25,042 nucleotides of DNA from a virus, in the IMG/VR virus record IMGVR_UViG_3300031785_001701, positions 1-25,042 of that record. One strand, given 5' to 3'. The notes beneath the pieces are model-generated. The model saw only the letters and a list, made by a program, of their open reading frames with translations, searched no databases and was not told where the DNA came from. Below, one piece after another: positions 13,235-20,727 of the stretch (its first letter is position 1; every line of letters starts with the position of its first letter). The translations under genes and the position numbers were made by a program.

Positions 13235-13382
13235 CTTTTTCCTTTATATGTTTATAATCTAGATATTGTGAACACCATTCATAAAAAGCACGATCAGTAT
13301 CTGGCCAACATTCTGCAAAAGTTGGATCTTTCCGATGCTCTTTATATTCTTTTCTGACTTGCTTTTCAGTAAGTTCATTCAT
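13227..13382 (-). CDS. Unknown 51-aa small protein
   Basis: An ATG at 13382 opens a 51-codon frame ending in TGA at 13227-13229. It begins MNELTEKQVRKEYKEHRKDP, continues TFAECWPDTDRAFYEWCSQY and ends HIKEKDA. It fills the gap between the phosphoribosyltransferase and the DNA glycosylase and overlaps both (8 bases on each side), which is typical of real genes here. It is polar and helical, with two Cys and several aromatic residues. No family is recognised. Confidence 0.6.
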   Translation of the reverse strand: MNELTEKQVRKEYKEHRKDPTFAECWPDTDRAFYEWCSQYLDYKHIKEKDA

Positions 13383-13908
13383 ATGTAGCTACATTCTCCC
13401 AAGGGTATACTAACCAAACATCCTTTTCTGCTTTGTTTACTTCATGACAAGAATAATGAACTTTAAATTTAAAATCACTTGCTAAATTATCAGTAATTAC
13501 TGCAAATCTAACATTTTCGCACCATACATTTCGCCAATGAGTATCATTAGGTAAGCAGGAACTTTCCCAGTCATTTACAATCCAATTAAATGTAGCACCA
13601 GTATCATTAATATCGTCAACAATTAGAATATTCTTTCCTTGACCGCCACTGTCCGAATTTGGATATCCAAATGCATCTTCAGCCATCCAACAAGCACTAT
13701 CGTTATGACTACCGTCGTCACGTAAACTAACTTTTAATGCTTCACATCTAATACCAGTTATGTTACTAATAATGGTTGCAGGTACATTACCACCTCTTGT
13801 AATACCAACAATATAATCTGGTCGCCAATTATCTTTGTACATTTGGTTTACAATTGATATGGAACATTTTTCTATATCGTTCCAAGTATAAAAATGTTTA
13901 TTAATCAT
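13375..13908 (-). CDS. Phosphoribosyltransferase
   Basis: The 177-residue protein has the PRPP-binding signature NILIVDDINDTGAT (93-106) and an upstream ITRGGNVPA loop (36-44), as in type I phosphoribosyltransferases. It resembles the predicted xanthine/hypoxanthine-type group, which link a purine base to PRPP. Between them lies an insert rich in Asp, Ser and Gly. The substrate cannot be read. Salvage of a purine base would fit the nucleotide theme of the region. The start has GGGAG 6 bases upstream and overlaps the cupin-like gene stop by ATGA. Confidence 0.85.
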   Translation of the reverse strand: MINKHFYTWNDIEKCSISIVNQMYKDNWRPDYIVGITRGGNVPATIISNITGIRCEALKVSLRDDGSHNDSACWMAEDAFGYPNSDSGGQGKNILIVDDINDTGATFNWIVNDWESSCLPNDTHWRNVWCENVRFAVITDNLASDFKFKVHYSCHEVNKAEKDVWLVYPWENVATYE

Positions 13909-14381
13909 TTATTCTCCCTGAGATATTTTTCGTTATGAATCCATCTGTAGCCTTGGAATTGAATCCAATCTACAAAACCCCATTCTTTGCATTTACGACC
14001 CATAAAAAATATACTTGTACATGGTATTTCATTTCCTTCTGGATCTTTTTCTAATTCTAACCAATGAAGATCTTTTGCTTTTCTAAATCTAATATGTCCT
14101 GGACCACGCCATTCTTTAGTACTTCCTACAACATTTCCCTCTTGTGATATTACAGGTATATGTTCCCAATAACCTCCAGATACTATCATAGCACCCCAGT
14201 TCCAAGGATGATCATGTAATACAGGTTTATCGCTTTTTAATACTTTATGAACAGTGATGTTAAAAGGAAACTTTTTTCTATCTTTTAGAAAGACATAGTA
14301 TCTAATTAGATAAGGTTGTTTACTTTCTCTATCTCTAATTACTCTACGTCTGCCAAGTTTATCCATAATTTTAGAAATCAT
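13905..14381 (-). CDS. Cupin-like protein, 158 aa
   Basis: Residues VLHDHPWNWGAMIVSGGYWE form the typical first cupin motif with an H-x-H metal site. A later segment HIRFRKAKDLHWLELEKD gives the third possible metal histidine. C-terminal FFMGRKCKEWGFVDWIQFQG completes a beta-barrel-like pattern. Many such small cupins in phages have unknown substrates. The ATG at 14381 is chosen because AGGA lies about 11 bases before it; longer frames to 14429 read a hydrophobic shadow of the upstream gene. The overlap with the upstream gene is 11 bases. Confidence 0.65.
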   Translation of the reverse strand: MISKIMDKLGRRRVIRDRESKQPYLIRYYVFLKDRKKFPFNITVHKVLKSDKPVLHDHPWNWGAMIVSGGYWEHIPVISQEGNVVGSTKEWRGPGHIRFRKAKDLHWLELEKDPEGNEIPCTSIFFMGRKCKEWGFVDWIQFQGYRWIHNEKYLRENK

Positions 14382-14721
14382 AATATTTAGGATCCTGACT
14401 ATAATGATCTTTCCAATCGTTATCACCAACTTTTACTGCATATTCATCTTTGCATAAATCATAAAAAGATTTGAAAGTCTTCCATGCTTTATCTAAAGCA
14501 GGATATTCTGCCGCCATGTCTTCTATGCGATCAATATCTAATGTTTTATTTTTGTAATCGGTAAGGGTAATCGATGTAGTGTTATTAGTGTTAAAATCAA
14601 ATGACAGTTGATCTTCTTCATCGATTAAATCACTTACATTTATATCAACAGTAAATGTTTCTTCCGTATCAAAATTGTCGTTAAATGTTATTGGGGGTAA
14701 AGTGTATTTGGTATTAGTCAT
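14371..14721 (-). CDS. Unknown 116-aa acidic protein
   Basis: The first 70 residues are low in complexity and rich in Asp, Asn and Thr (FNDNFDTEETFTVDINVSDL, DFNTNNTTSITLTDYK). The second half is more ordered: IEDMAAEYPALDKAWKTFKS, then YDLCKDEYAVKVGDNDWKDH. No family is recognised. GAGGA lies 8 bases before the ATG, inside the glycosyltransferase gene (8-base overlap). The C-terminal helix with aromatic residues might be a binding module, but this is only by look. Confidence 0.55.
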   Translation of the reverse strand: MTNTKYTLPPITFNDNFDTEETFTVDINVSDLIDEEDQLSFDFNTNNTTSITLTDYKNKTLDIDRIEDMAAEYPALDKAWKTFKSFYDLCKDEYAVKVGDNDWKDHYSQDPKYYDF

Positions 14722-15763
14722 GTCCTATTTCCTCATATAGTGCTTTTCCAGAAAAGAAATCTTTTTTAAGTTTTTTTACTTGTTTTTCTAATGCTACAAG
14801 AAAATCATTATAGTTTTCCATATACTCAACAATTTGTTTTACAACTTTTGCTTTATGAAATCTATAATTTTCGAATGATGTAGTCCATTCACTTGGATAT
14901 TTAAATTCTGGTAATGCCATTTCACTATAACTTAGTCTATCTGGAACCATAGGTAAAGCACCTACTAGAGCTCCTTCATACCAACTTATACCAAGTGTTT
15001 CTTGTAGATTAGCACTGAATACCAATTTTGCTTCTCCTAACAAATTATGATATTCAATCTTTGAAAGTGGTCTTTCTTGACACACAACAAACTCATATTG
15101 TGGTAATTGATTTTGAAGATCACTAAAAATTTCTAACTGTTTTTCTGGAGCAATTCTATGCGGAAATAGTATCATATTTTTCTTTTCCATACCTTTGTAT
15201 GGAACAAGCGAATCTGCCAAATACTCCATAGGCCATCCAACTCTTGCAAATTTACTATCTATATTATTAGAGAATGACTCTTTAAATAAATTTATATGAA
15301 ACTCTGTTGCGAAAAAATTATGATCATATGTATTAAACATACTTTCTTCTGCAAGTCTCACCCAAGGTTTGTCGCCTATTAATCTTCCCAAGAAGTCATG
15401 TGGATCATAACTACCAGCATGCCACAACCCGCCAATGCGAATGTTAACACCCAATAGTTCTGCCATGTAACGTAATTGTATAACTGTAGGATTCCAAGCA
15501 TCAGTGTATAAAAAATAGTCACCGTCTTGGATTTTCCCGGCACAAAACATTTCACCAATTTGAGCAAGTTGATTGCTTTTGTAAACATTTGTACCTCCAA
15601 AGTTTAGAAACGCCCCAGGAGTTGTAGCCTGAGGTGTTTCTCCACCGCTAATAACAACAACTTCATTATTAGTAGATCGACGCAGTTGCTTAGGAAGATG
15701 TTCCTTCCATTGTTTGGTATAACGGGTATCAACTGCTTCTATATCTACTACATAAATTGTCAT
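14714..15763 (-). CDS. GT-B-type glycosyltransferase (GT4-like)
   Basis: The 349-residue protein has a GT-B look. The C-terminal half contains LFPHRIAPEKQ (199-209), the donor-binding pattern, and QETLGISWYEGALVGALPMV (254-273), the GT4 E-x7-E-like motif. The N-terminal half holds GDYFLYTDAWNP (81-92) and GLWHAGSYDPHDF (112-124), which could bind an acceptor. The sugar and acceptor cannot be read. Candidates are phage DNA (as in T4), the host surface, or a virion protein. The nucleotide-sugar genes at 19942-22025 could supply a donor. AAGG lies about 9 bases before the ATG. Confidence 0.8.
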   Translation of the reverse strand: MTIYVVDIEAVDTRYTKQWKEHLPKQLRRSTNNEVVVISGGETPQATTPGAFLNFGGTNVYKSNQLAQIGEMFCAGKIQDGDYFLYTDAWNPTVIQLRYMAELLGVNIRIGGLWHAGSYDPHDFLGRLIGDKPWVRLAEESMFNTYDHNFFATEFHINLFKESFSNNIDSKFARVGWPMEYLADSLVPYKGMEKKNMILFPHRIAPEKQLEIFSDLQNQLPQYEFVVCQERPLSKIEYHNLLGEAKLVFSANLQETLGISWYEGALVGALPMVPDRLSYSEMALPEFKYPSEWTTSFENYRFHKAKVVKQIVEYMENYNDFLVALEKQVKKLKKDFFSGKALYEEIGHD

Positions 15764-15951
15764 TAATTAAGCCTTTTAAATTTATTTTTTTTCTTTTGGG
15801 TTCTTCGCCACGCCATGTAGCTTTCCCAAGTTCTGTCTCCTTTTTTGTAAAGACTAGCTTCACGAAAAGGTTTACCTTCGTATCTACAGTAATCTCGAAA
15901 TAAGTCAAGATCGTCAAAAATTTTCCTAATCAAAGGATCCTTGATTGCCAT
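15763..15951 (-). CDS. Unknown 62-aa basic phage protein
   Basis: The ATG at 15951 has AAAAGGAAG close upstream, so it is preferred over a frame reaching 15975. The protein reads MAIKDPLIRKIFDDLDLFRD, then YCRYEGKPFREASLYKKGDR, and ends in a basic tail TQKKKNKFKRLN. The pattern DPLIRKIF-DLD-FR-YC is one I recall from small T4-like cyanophage proteins of unknown role. The basic tail might bind nucleic acid, which is inference only. Confidence 0.65.
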   Translation of the reverse strand: MAIKDPLIRKIFDDLDLFRDYCRYEGKPFREASLYKKGDRTWESYMAWRRTQKKKNKFKRLN

Positions 15952-15971
15952 TGTTCTTCCTTTTAGCAATA

Positions 15972-16478
15972 TCATTGTGTTTGTGGTTGTGGGTAAAATA
16001 TTGTACAGCCATTTTCGCCATCTTCGGCAACGTCGATCTCTACAAAGCGGCCTGGATACTTTGCAGAAATAGCTTCATACAAGTCGTCTGCAATCATTTC
16101 ACAGCTCTTGTAATCCAACTGTAATGTTCCTTCATATAGTTTTTCAAGCCAACGTTTGAATTGGATAAATTCAATATCTCTATCATTGTGTGTAACTTGA
16201 ATACGAACTTTAAAATGGAAAATATGTCTATGCGGATATCCTAAAAAAGATACATCATATTCATCACCTGTAGCTAAATCAGGATCTTCTAATGCGGCTG
16301 GGTATTTGTGGATACCTTCTTTTCTAAAAGTTACCCAAATACTTCTATCAGCCAGTTTTAATACATTGTCTTGTGCAATTTTTTGGTCTTCTTCTTTCAT
16401 CATACGTAACATACCTTCATAATATCTTTCATTGTCTTTATTAATATTAACTTCATTTAAGCACTTTGTCAAGTCCAT
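15972..16478 (-). CDS. QueD-like T-fold protein (6-carboxytetrahydropterin synthase-like)
   Basis: QueD makes 6-carboxytetrahydropterin from the FolE product, the second step toward preQ0. This 168-residue protein shows a T-fold order of motifs: GYPHRHIFHFKVRIQV, where H-x-H could be the zinc site; HNDRDIEFIQFKRWLEKLY, like the QueD DF-x2-LK segment; then SCEMIADDLYEAI, like the PT-x-EN-x-A helix; and VDIAEDG-like IDVAEDGENGCTIFY, like the C-terminal ET-x strand. The N-terminal 45 residues are an extra helical part. Sequence distance from standard QueD is large, so function is inferred from motifs plus company with folE, queE and dpdA. The gene overlaps the one upstream by 26 bases. Confidence 0.6.
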   Translation of the reverse strand: MDLTKCLNEVNINKDNERYYEGMLRMMKEEDQKIAQDNVLKLADRSIWVTFRKEGIHKYPAALEDPDLATGDEYDVSFLGYPHRHIFHFKVRIQVTHNDRDIEFIQFKRWLEKLYEGTLQLDYKSCEMIADDLYEAISAKYPGRFVEIDVAEDGENGCTIFYPQPQTQ

Positions 16479-16980
16479 AATCTTTCCAATCTGTAAATTT
16501 TTTTCTATCCATTAAATCATGTAAGCTATGAGTCCAAATTCCAGGATTAGATTTGTTAAATCCTTTATCATCTATCTTCAACATAGTATTATAGTTCCAT
16601 TGTTCAATATATGGAATTGGTACTCTAATTTGCGGAATAAAGTTATTAGATTCAACACAGGTACTTTCTAAAAAATATTCAGCGGCATTTAACGGAATAT
16701 CTAAACTGCATTTGTAACCTTTTTCCAGAAAATACGTAATCATACTATCCCATTCCCTATAATAATCTGCATCATGACTCTGTGAAGCAGGATCAAAACT
16801 ATGATTAGCACCAAAGAAAATATGACTAATGTCTGCATGTAAATGTTCCTTTACATTTTCTATGCTTTGTAGGCCAACAACAAAAAGAGTCTTAAGCCCA
16901 TAAGCAGGAGTCTTTTCAATCTCTGTGCCTATAAAGAACGTAATATCTTTTTTTGTGCCGTCTTTATATTTTCTTTCCAT
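16453..16980 (-). CDS. Unknown 175-aa protein next to queD-like and dpdA
   Basis: No known domain is certain. Segments are TEIEKTPAYGLKTLFVVGLQ (20-39), HIFFGANHSFDP (53-64), a helix YREWDSMITYFLEKGYKCSL, then PQIRVPIPYIEQWNYNTMLK and a C-terminal GIWTHSLHDLMDRKKFTDW. The alternation of strands and helices suggests an alpha/beta fold. It is not QueC: no SGGxDS loop is present. It is placed between queD-like and dpdA with overlaps of 26 and 17 bases, and I recall a similar neighbour of queD-like genes in T4-like cyanophages. A role in the base-modification pathway is therefore possible but unproven. Confidence 0.7.
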   Translation of the reverse strand: MERKYKDGTKKDITFFIGTEIEKTPAYGLKTLFVVGLQSIENVKEHLHADISHIFFGANHSFDPASQSHDADYYREWDSMITYFLEKGYKCSLDIPLNAAEYFLESTCVESNNFIPQIRVPIPYIEQWNYNTMLKIDDKGFNKSNPGIWTHSLHDLMDRKKFTDWKDYGLDKVLK

Positions 16981-17155
16981 TTTGCATTTGGTCCTTAGCC
17001 GCTAATTTTTGTTTTTTTAATTTTACTAAATGTTCTTTTGTAGCCCAACTACGATCATAGTTTCTTTCTTTTTCTACTTGTTCTACTTTCATATGAAAGT
17101 AATCATGCATATTTTGTAATCGTTTTGCCTTTTTTGTTTGTCTACCTGTCGCCAT
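16964..17155 (-). CDS. Small basic helical protein, 63 aa
   Basis: It reads MATGRQTKKAKRLQNMHDYF, then HMKVEQVEKERNYDRSWATK and ends KLKKQKLAAKDQMQNGKKI. The protein is basic and almost entirely helical, possibly a coiled coil. The C-terminal LKKQKLAAKD loosely resembles the end of the DUF465/YdcH family. AGGAGG just before the ATG gives a strong start inside the dpdA stop region. Function unknown; nucleic-acid or protein binding is possible. Confidence 0.6.
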   Translation of the reverse strand: MATGRQTKKAKRLQNMHDYFHMKVEQVEKERNYDRSWATKEHLVKLKKQKLAAKDQMQNGKKI

Positions 17156-18612
17156 TATACCTCCTGAAATAAATTGTTAAAGTGTGTATCAGCATTTGTA
17201 ATCCGTTTACCAGTGTTACCTCTTGTACCTATGATAGTGTCCCAGTATCTGGAAAATTCTGCTATTACTGCTTCTGCCTCGTCTTTTTTATCCGTTGCGA
17301 ATATTGCTTCAACAACATCTCTAAATAAAACCCTGTCAAACTGCTCTTGTACAAGCATGTTTGGAATGACACCATTGTCGTATTGTCTATTTGCTTCTTG
17401 TACTGCATTAATGTGCATCCATACGTTGTGACCCATCATGATAGCATATGAAAAACTATCCCATGAGGTCTTTCCTTCTTTACCTATCTTATTTAGGTCG
17501 CCAGGACCATATATACAAATATCTTTTGCCATCAGTTCGGCAGTGATAGGTGAGTCTAAAAAACTGCCATGCTTACCTTCTCTAACAAATGCTTGACCAA
17601 ACGGTGTAGTATCTTTAGACAAATTTTTATCATCTATACTTGGAACCATTCTATAAACCCATTTTTGTCTATTTTCTGTCTCAAGCTCACAATATATTTG
17701 TCCATTAGCAGTTGCTAAGAAAGGACTAGCACAGTCAAATGTAACAGTAAAGTTTTCATTATGATATTTTCTTACTGCTCTTTGAATGTCTGTCAGTAGT
17801 ACAGCCCATTCTAATTTACTAGTTCCTAAGAAATGCATTACATCATGTATACCTTTTTCCAATAACCCATCATATCTTAGTGCTACAAGTCTTTTTAGTA
17901 CTAAATGAATATCGCACATGTTCTGTCCACCCATGGACCAACCATTAAAGTGATCTGTATATTTTTTAGGATCACAATAGTCTTTCATCTGATTATACCA
18001 ATCATCTGCATCTGCATGGTTTTCACCTTGTAGTACATTTAAAAATTTACAAGCACCACTTCTGTTTTTCATAAAATAATCGTTATTGATACGTGTTGCA
18101 TTTACTGCTTCTTGATAACTTGTTATACCAGTTGCTTTTTGTCCTGCTGGAGAACGTGATACCCAAGCCGGAATATCAAGTATCATACCGTAATCCATAT
18201 ATTCATCCATCCATCTCAAAACACCATCACGTTTTTTGTGTGCTTTAGGACAATTAGGATCTTTCCAATCTCCTTCCCAAACACCCTTACCAATTTGGAA
18301 ACCACCCGAGTCTCCTAAGATCCAGCTGTTATTTCTATCTCTATTACGAACCATATCTTCTTTTGGAGCATCTTTGTTTATGTCTAGTTCGGCATGTCCT
18401 GCAGAATATAATGTCCATTTATACTGGAACTGTCCTTGATCTTTGTTAATGTAATTTAAACTTTCAACACCATTCTTTAAGTTGCTTGGAATACGGTTTG
18501 TTTCAACATATTCATCAAATCTTTGTTTGCCTACATACGTAGCATAAAATCCACTCAATGCAGGAAGAAAACGTGCATAGTCTTTTTGTTCATTTGTTAA
18601 ATTTGTTTTCAT
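17155..18612 (-). CDS. dpdA: DpdA-like DNA 7-deazaguanine transglycosylase
   Basis: DpdA exchanges guanine in DNA for preQ0 or a related 7-deazaguanine and is homologous to tRNA-guanine transglycosylase (TGT). The 485-residue protein has ILGDSGGFQIG with Asp 101 (TGT general acid), NVLQGENH with Gln 195, WSMGGQ (225-230) and VTFDCASPFLATANG with Asp 293, matching the TGT nucleophile in FDC-x2-P. No C-x-C-x2-C zinc site of TGT is visible in the C-terminal third. A phage TGT homologue with folE, queE and queD-like fits DpdA, not a tRNA enzyme. The ATG at 18612 overlaps the upstream stop (TGATG). Whether the product is preQ0 or a derivative cannot be told here. Confidence 0.85.
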   Translation of the reverse strand: MKTNLTNEQKDYARFLPALSGFYATYVGKQRFDEYVETNRIPSNLKNGVESLNYINKDQGQFQYKWTLYSAGHAELDINKDAPKEDMVRNRDRNNSWILGDSGGFQIGKGVWEGDWKDPNCPKAHKKRDGVLRWMDEYMDYGMILDIPAWVSRSPAGQKATGITSYQEAVNATRINNDYFMKNRSGACKFLNVLQGENHADADDWYNQMKDYCDPKKYTDHFNGWSMGGQNMCDIHLVLKRLVALRYDGLLEKGIHDVMHFLGTSKLEWAVLLTDIQRAVRKYHNENFTVTFDCASPFLATANGQIYCELETENRQKWVYRMVPSIDDKNLSKDTTPFGQAFVREGKHGSFLDSPITAELMAKDICIYGPGDLNKIGKEGKTSWDSFSYAIMMGHNVWMHINAVQEANRQYDNGVIPNMLVQEQFDRVLFRDVVEAIFATDKKDEAEAVIAEFSRYWDTIIGTRGNTGKRITNADTHFNNLFQEV

Positions 18613-18956
18613 CAAAATCCCCAATCATACCTCCAAGGATACATGGTATATCCTAATGGCTTAAATATTAATTCTTCAAATAATACTATCATAGAGACTG
18701 CAAAAACTATCTGAATCCATCTAGGTGCTCTTTGTAGCCAACCTAGTGGTATTTGAAACAACCATTCATAAAAGTCAAAAAGTAAACCTGCTATTCTATC
18801 TTTTAAACTAAATGGCGGAGTCATAAAAACAACAAGTATTATCGCAAAAATCCAAACACCTATTCCATAATCATCATTTGGATCGTCAAATATTATTGCC
18901 AAACTTAGTAAACCTATTAGATATAAACCAATCCATTTTCTAAGATGTGCTATCAT
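18612..18956 (-). CDS. Small membrane protein, 114 aa
   Basis: Hydrophobic segments are WIGLYLIGLLSLAIIF (about 8-23), IGVWIFAIILVVFMTPPF (about 32-49) and IQIVFAVSMIVLFEELIF (about 82-99), so two or three membrane helices. A middle stretch DRIAGLLFDFYEWLFQIPLG is amphipathic. The C-terminus is aromatic (YTMYPWRYDWGF). No family is recognised. It is translationally coupled to dpdA downstream. The start lacks a clear ribosome site, so coupling with the 71-aa gene is likely. Confidence 0.65.
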   Translation of the reverse strand: MIAHLRKWIGLYLIGLLSLAIIFDDPNDDYGIGVWIFAIILVVFMTPPFSLKDRIAGLLFDFYEWLFQIPLGWLQRAPRWIQIVFAVSMIVLFEELIFKPLGYTMYPWRYDWGF

Positions 18957-19168
18957 TTTTTATATTTTTTCCCCATCTCTCTCATGTTTTCTTTGTATTC
19001 TTCGTATAGTTCTGGATCAGACTTACTACCTGTACCGTCAACTCCAAAACTACAACTAGCGACAGCCAATAGTCCTGCAACTACTACATAACTAAAATAT
19101 TTGCAAAATTTTAAAAACAATTTGTAAGTAAGTTCTGCTTCTTTTTGTGCTGATTCTCTCGGAGTCAT
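18953..19168 (-). CDS. Small single-span membrane protein, 71 aa
   Basis: A charged N-terminus (MTPRESAQKEAELTYKLFLK) leads into one hydrophobic segment YFSYVVVAGLLAVASCSFGV (about 24-43) and a charged C-terminus ending MREMGKKYKK. The ASC in this segment looks like part of a lipobox but lies too far from the start for a normal lipoprotein. It overlaps the clamp gene stop and the next gene start, forming a coupled run with gp45. Function unknown. Confidence 0.6.
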   Translation of the reverse strand: MTPRESAQKEAELTYKLFLKFCKYFSYVVVAGLLAVASCSFGVDGTGSKSDPELYEEYKENMREMGKKYKK

Positions 19169-19896
19169 TACTTACTCTGTGCTGGCAAGATATAATCATA
19201 CTTTGCCATTCCGCTATCAACTGTAATCATCATTGCACCTTGATCTGAAATACTCATTTTGATATCGCCATCAAGATTTAAAATACTTTGAACTTGTGCT
19301 ACAGGCCAAGCCCATGTGTGTGCTAATGAACCTTCAATATCATGATGGAATACAAATTCACCTGCATGTGTGCTTACATCACCAAATGCAAATATAAGAT
19401 TGTTATTTTTAGTGCTTACGTTAAAAGTAGGCTCTTCAGCATGTGCCGCACTCATTAGTTTCATTCTAGCAATACTGGCTACACTTGGATTGAATTCAAT
19501 CTGCCATTGTGCTCCTTTAAACTTTACAGTCTTTAACTTTTCATCAATAATTGCTTTGTTCATAAATCGATAATCATTTTCAAAATCACCTGCGGCATTT
19601 TCAAAATGAATATGTGTAGGCACTGTTTCTCCGTTTCGTTCAGCTTTTACAACTTCAATCTTTGCATCTTTTTGATACTCAGGATTTTTCAAGTGTAAAC
19701 TTAGTTTGTCTAAGTTTGGCATTCCAAATGTACCTACAAATTCAGCTACTGCTGAATGTGTTTCTGCACTCAATATTACACTACGATCTTCAGCCATAGA
19801 ATCTATCTGTGTTGATCCTTCATTGGTTACTTTGACTAATGTTAAGAAACCAAGTGCATGTGTATGAGCTACAATGTCTTGTAAGATATCTTTCAT
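19168..19896 (-). CDS. 45: DNA polymerase sliding clamp (gp45-like)
   Basis: The clamp encircles DNA and holds the polymerase; in T4 it also activates late transcription. The 242-residue length is near the 228 of T4 gp45. I recognise the pattern of the cyanophage-type clamp, for example FVGTFGMPNLDKLSLHLKNP (53-72), the strand EVVKAERNGETVPTHIHFEN and the C-terminal MITVDSGMAKYDYILPAQ. No catalytic residues are expected. AGGAG lies 6 bases before the ATG, downstream of a perfect sigma70 promoter. DNA polymerase lies upstream in the same direction, and the exact T4-type late promoter at 2282 suggests clamp-dependent late transcription here. Confidence 0.85.
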   Translation of the reverse strand: MKDILQDIVAHTHALGFLTLVKVTNEGSTQIDSMAEDRSVILSAETHSAVAEFVGTFGMPNLDKLSLHLKNPEYQKDAKIEVVKAERNGETVPTHIHFENAAGDFENDYRFMNKAIIDEKLKTVKFKGAQWQIEFNPSVASIARMKLMSAAHAEEPTFNVSTKNNNLIFAFGDVSTHAGEFVFHHDIEGSLAHTWAWPVAQVQSILNLDGDIKMSISDQGAMMITVDSGMAKYDYILPAQSK

Positions 19897-19916
19897 TTCA
19901 TTCTCCTATTATTTGT

Positions 19917-19945
19917 ATTATAAAGCATATGTGCGCCTTTGTCAA
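19917..19945 (-). promoter_or_regulatory. Perfect-consensus sigma70 promoter for the sliding clamp
   Basis: TTGACA (19945-19940), a 17-base spacer and TATAAT (19922-19917) match the consensus exactly on the minus strand. The -35 box overlaps the last codon and stop of the dehydrogenase gene. The leader to the clamp ATG is short, about 15 bases, with AGGAG in it. Confidence 0.85.
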
Positions 19946-20727
19946 GCACTTTTCCTTACTTCATTGTTATATTCTACTGCTGATCTAATGATATTTAGAT
20001 CAACATTGTTAGTGTCTGCTGATTTAAGGATAGCGACTGTGTCCTTTGGAAAACAATGTCCTCCGAATCCTCTTTCTTTAGAAACAAAACTATGACTAGG
20101 GCCAATCCTATTGTCATTAGTAACTTCTTGCCTAACCTGCTCGTAATCTATATTGCAGGCTTTACACATGTCGTAAACTTGGTTAAAAAAGTTAACCTTT
20201 GTTGCTAAAAATGCATTCCTAAAACTTTTTCCTAAAATTAATTCTTCTGGTTGTCTAATAAAAACTTTTTTACAACAATATTTCCAAAGTTTGTCCCAAT
20301 AAGCAATGTCTCCACCACCTAAACTTATTTCTTTGCTAAATTCAAAATCTTGAATAGCATTTTCTTGCCTTAGGTATTCAGGACTATAAGTGATATCTAA
20401 ATGAGAAAACATTGCAGTAATTTTACGCCAACCTTCAATACTTAAAGTACTTTTTATCATTACAGGTACTGGTTTCAAAACATCATTTAATACATCAACA
20501 ACATTATCTATATTACATGACCCGTCTGAGTTTTGGGGAGTTGAAACACAAATGATTACTGCTTGTGGATTGTAATCAAATACCTTGCCGTTGAATCCTA
20601 CGTCTCTCCATGTTTTTTTATAATAGTTAGGATCAACAACTTGTATTTTAAAATTAAATCTTTCTAGTAGATATTCATGTGCTTGTCCTACTGCACCATA
20701 ACCTGCTATTACAATTTTATCCTTCAT
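19942..20727 (-). CDS. Short UDP-glucose/GDP-mannose dehydrogenase-like protein
   Basis: Such enzymes oxidise a nucleotide sugar twice to the uronic acid using NAD. The 261-residue protein has GYGAVG (9-14) for NAD binding, the SPEYLRQENAI segment (115-125), Lys 177 in FLATKVNF and the catalytic Cys 225 in GFGGHCFPKDT. It ends soon after that motif, so the C-terminal UDP-binding domain of the usual 380-450-residue enzymes is missing. It may need a partner or act differently. The ATG at 20727 has GGAG 5 bases upstream. Neighbours upstream are nucleotidyltransferase and phosphomannomutase-like genes, so a nucleotide-sugar cassette is likely. Confidence 0.85.
   Translation of the reverse strand: MKDKIVIAGYGAVGQAHEYLLERFNFKIQVVDPNYYKKTWRDVGFNGKVFDYNPQAVIICVSTPQNSDGSCNIDNVVDVLNDVLKPVPVMIKSTLSIEGWRKITAMFSHLDITYSPEYLRQENAIQDFEFSKEISLGGGDIAYWDKLWKYCCKKVFIRQPEELILGKSFRNAFLATKVNFFNQVYDMCKACNIDYEQVRQEVTNDNRIGPSHSFVSKERGFGGHCFPKDTVAILKSADTNNVDLNIIRSAVEYNNEVRKSA

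Noticed and set aside
15379-15600. 73-codon minus-strand frame inside the glycosyltransferase
   Set aside because: It lies wholly within a gene with clear motifs and has only a hydrophobic stretch that arises from frame shift.
16453-16980. QueC-type preQ0 synthase
   Set aside because: No SGGxDS ATP-loop or zinc cysteines are present, so the missing pathway step is not explained by this gene.
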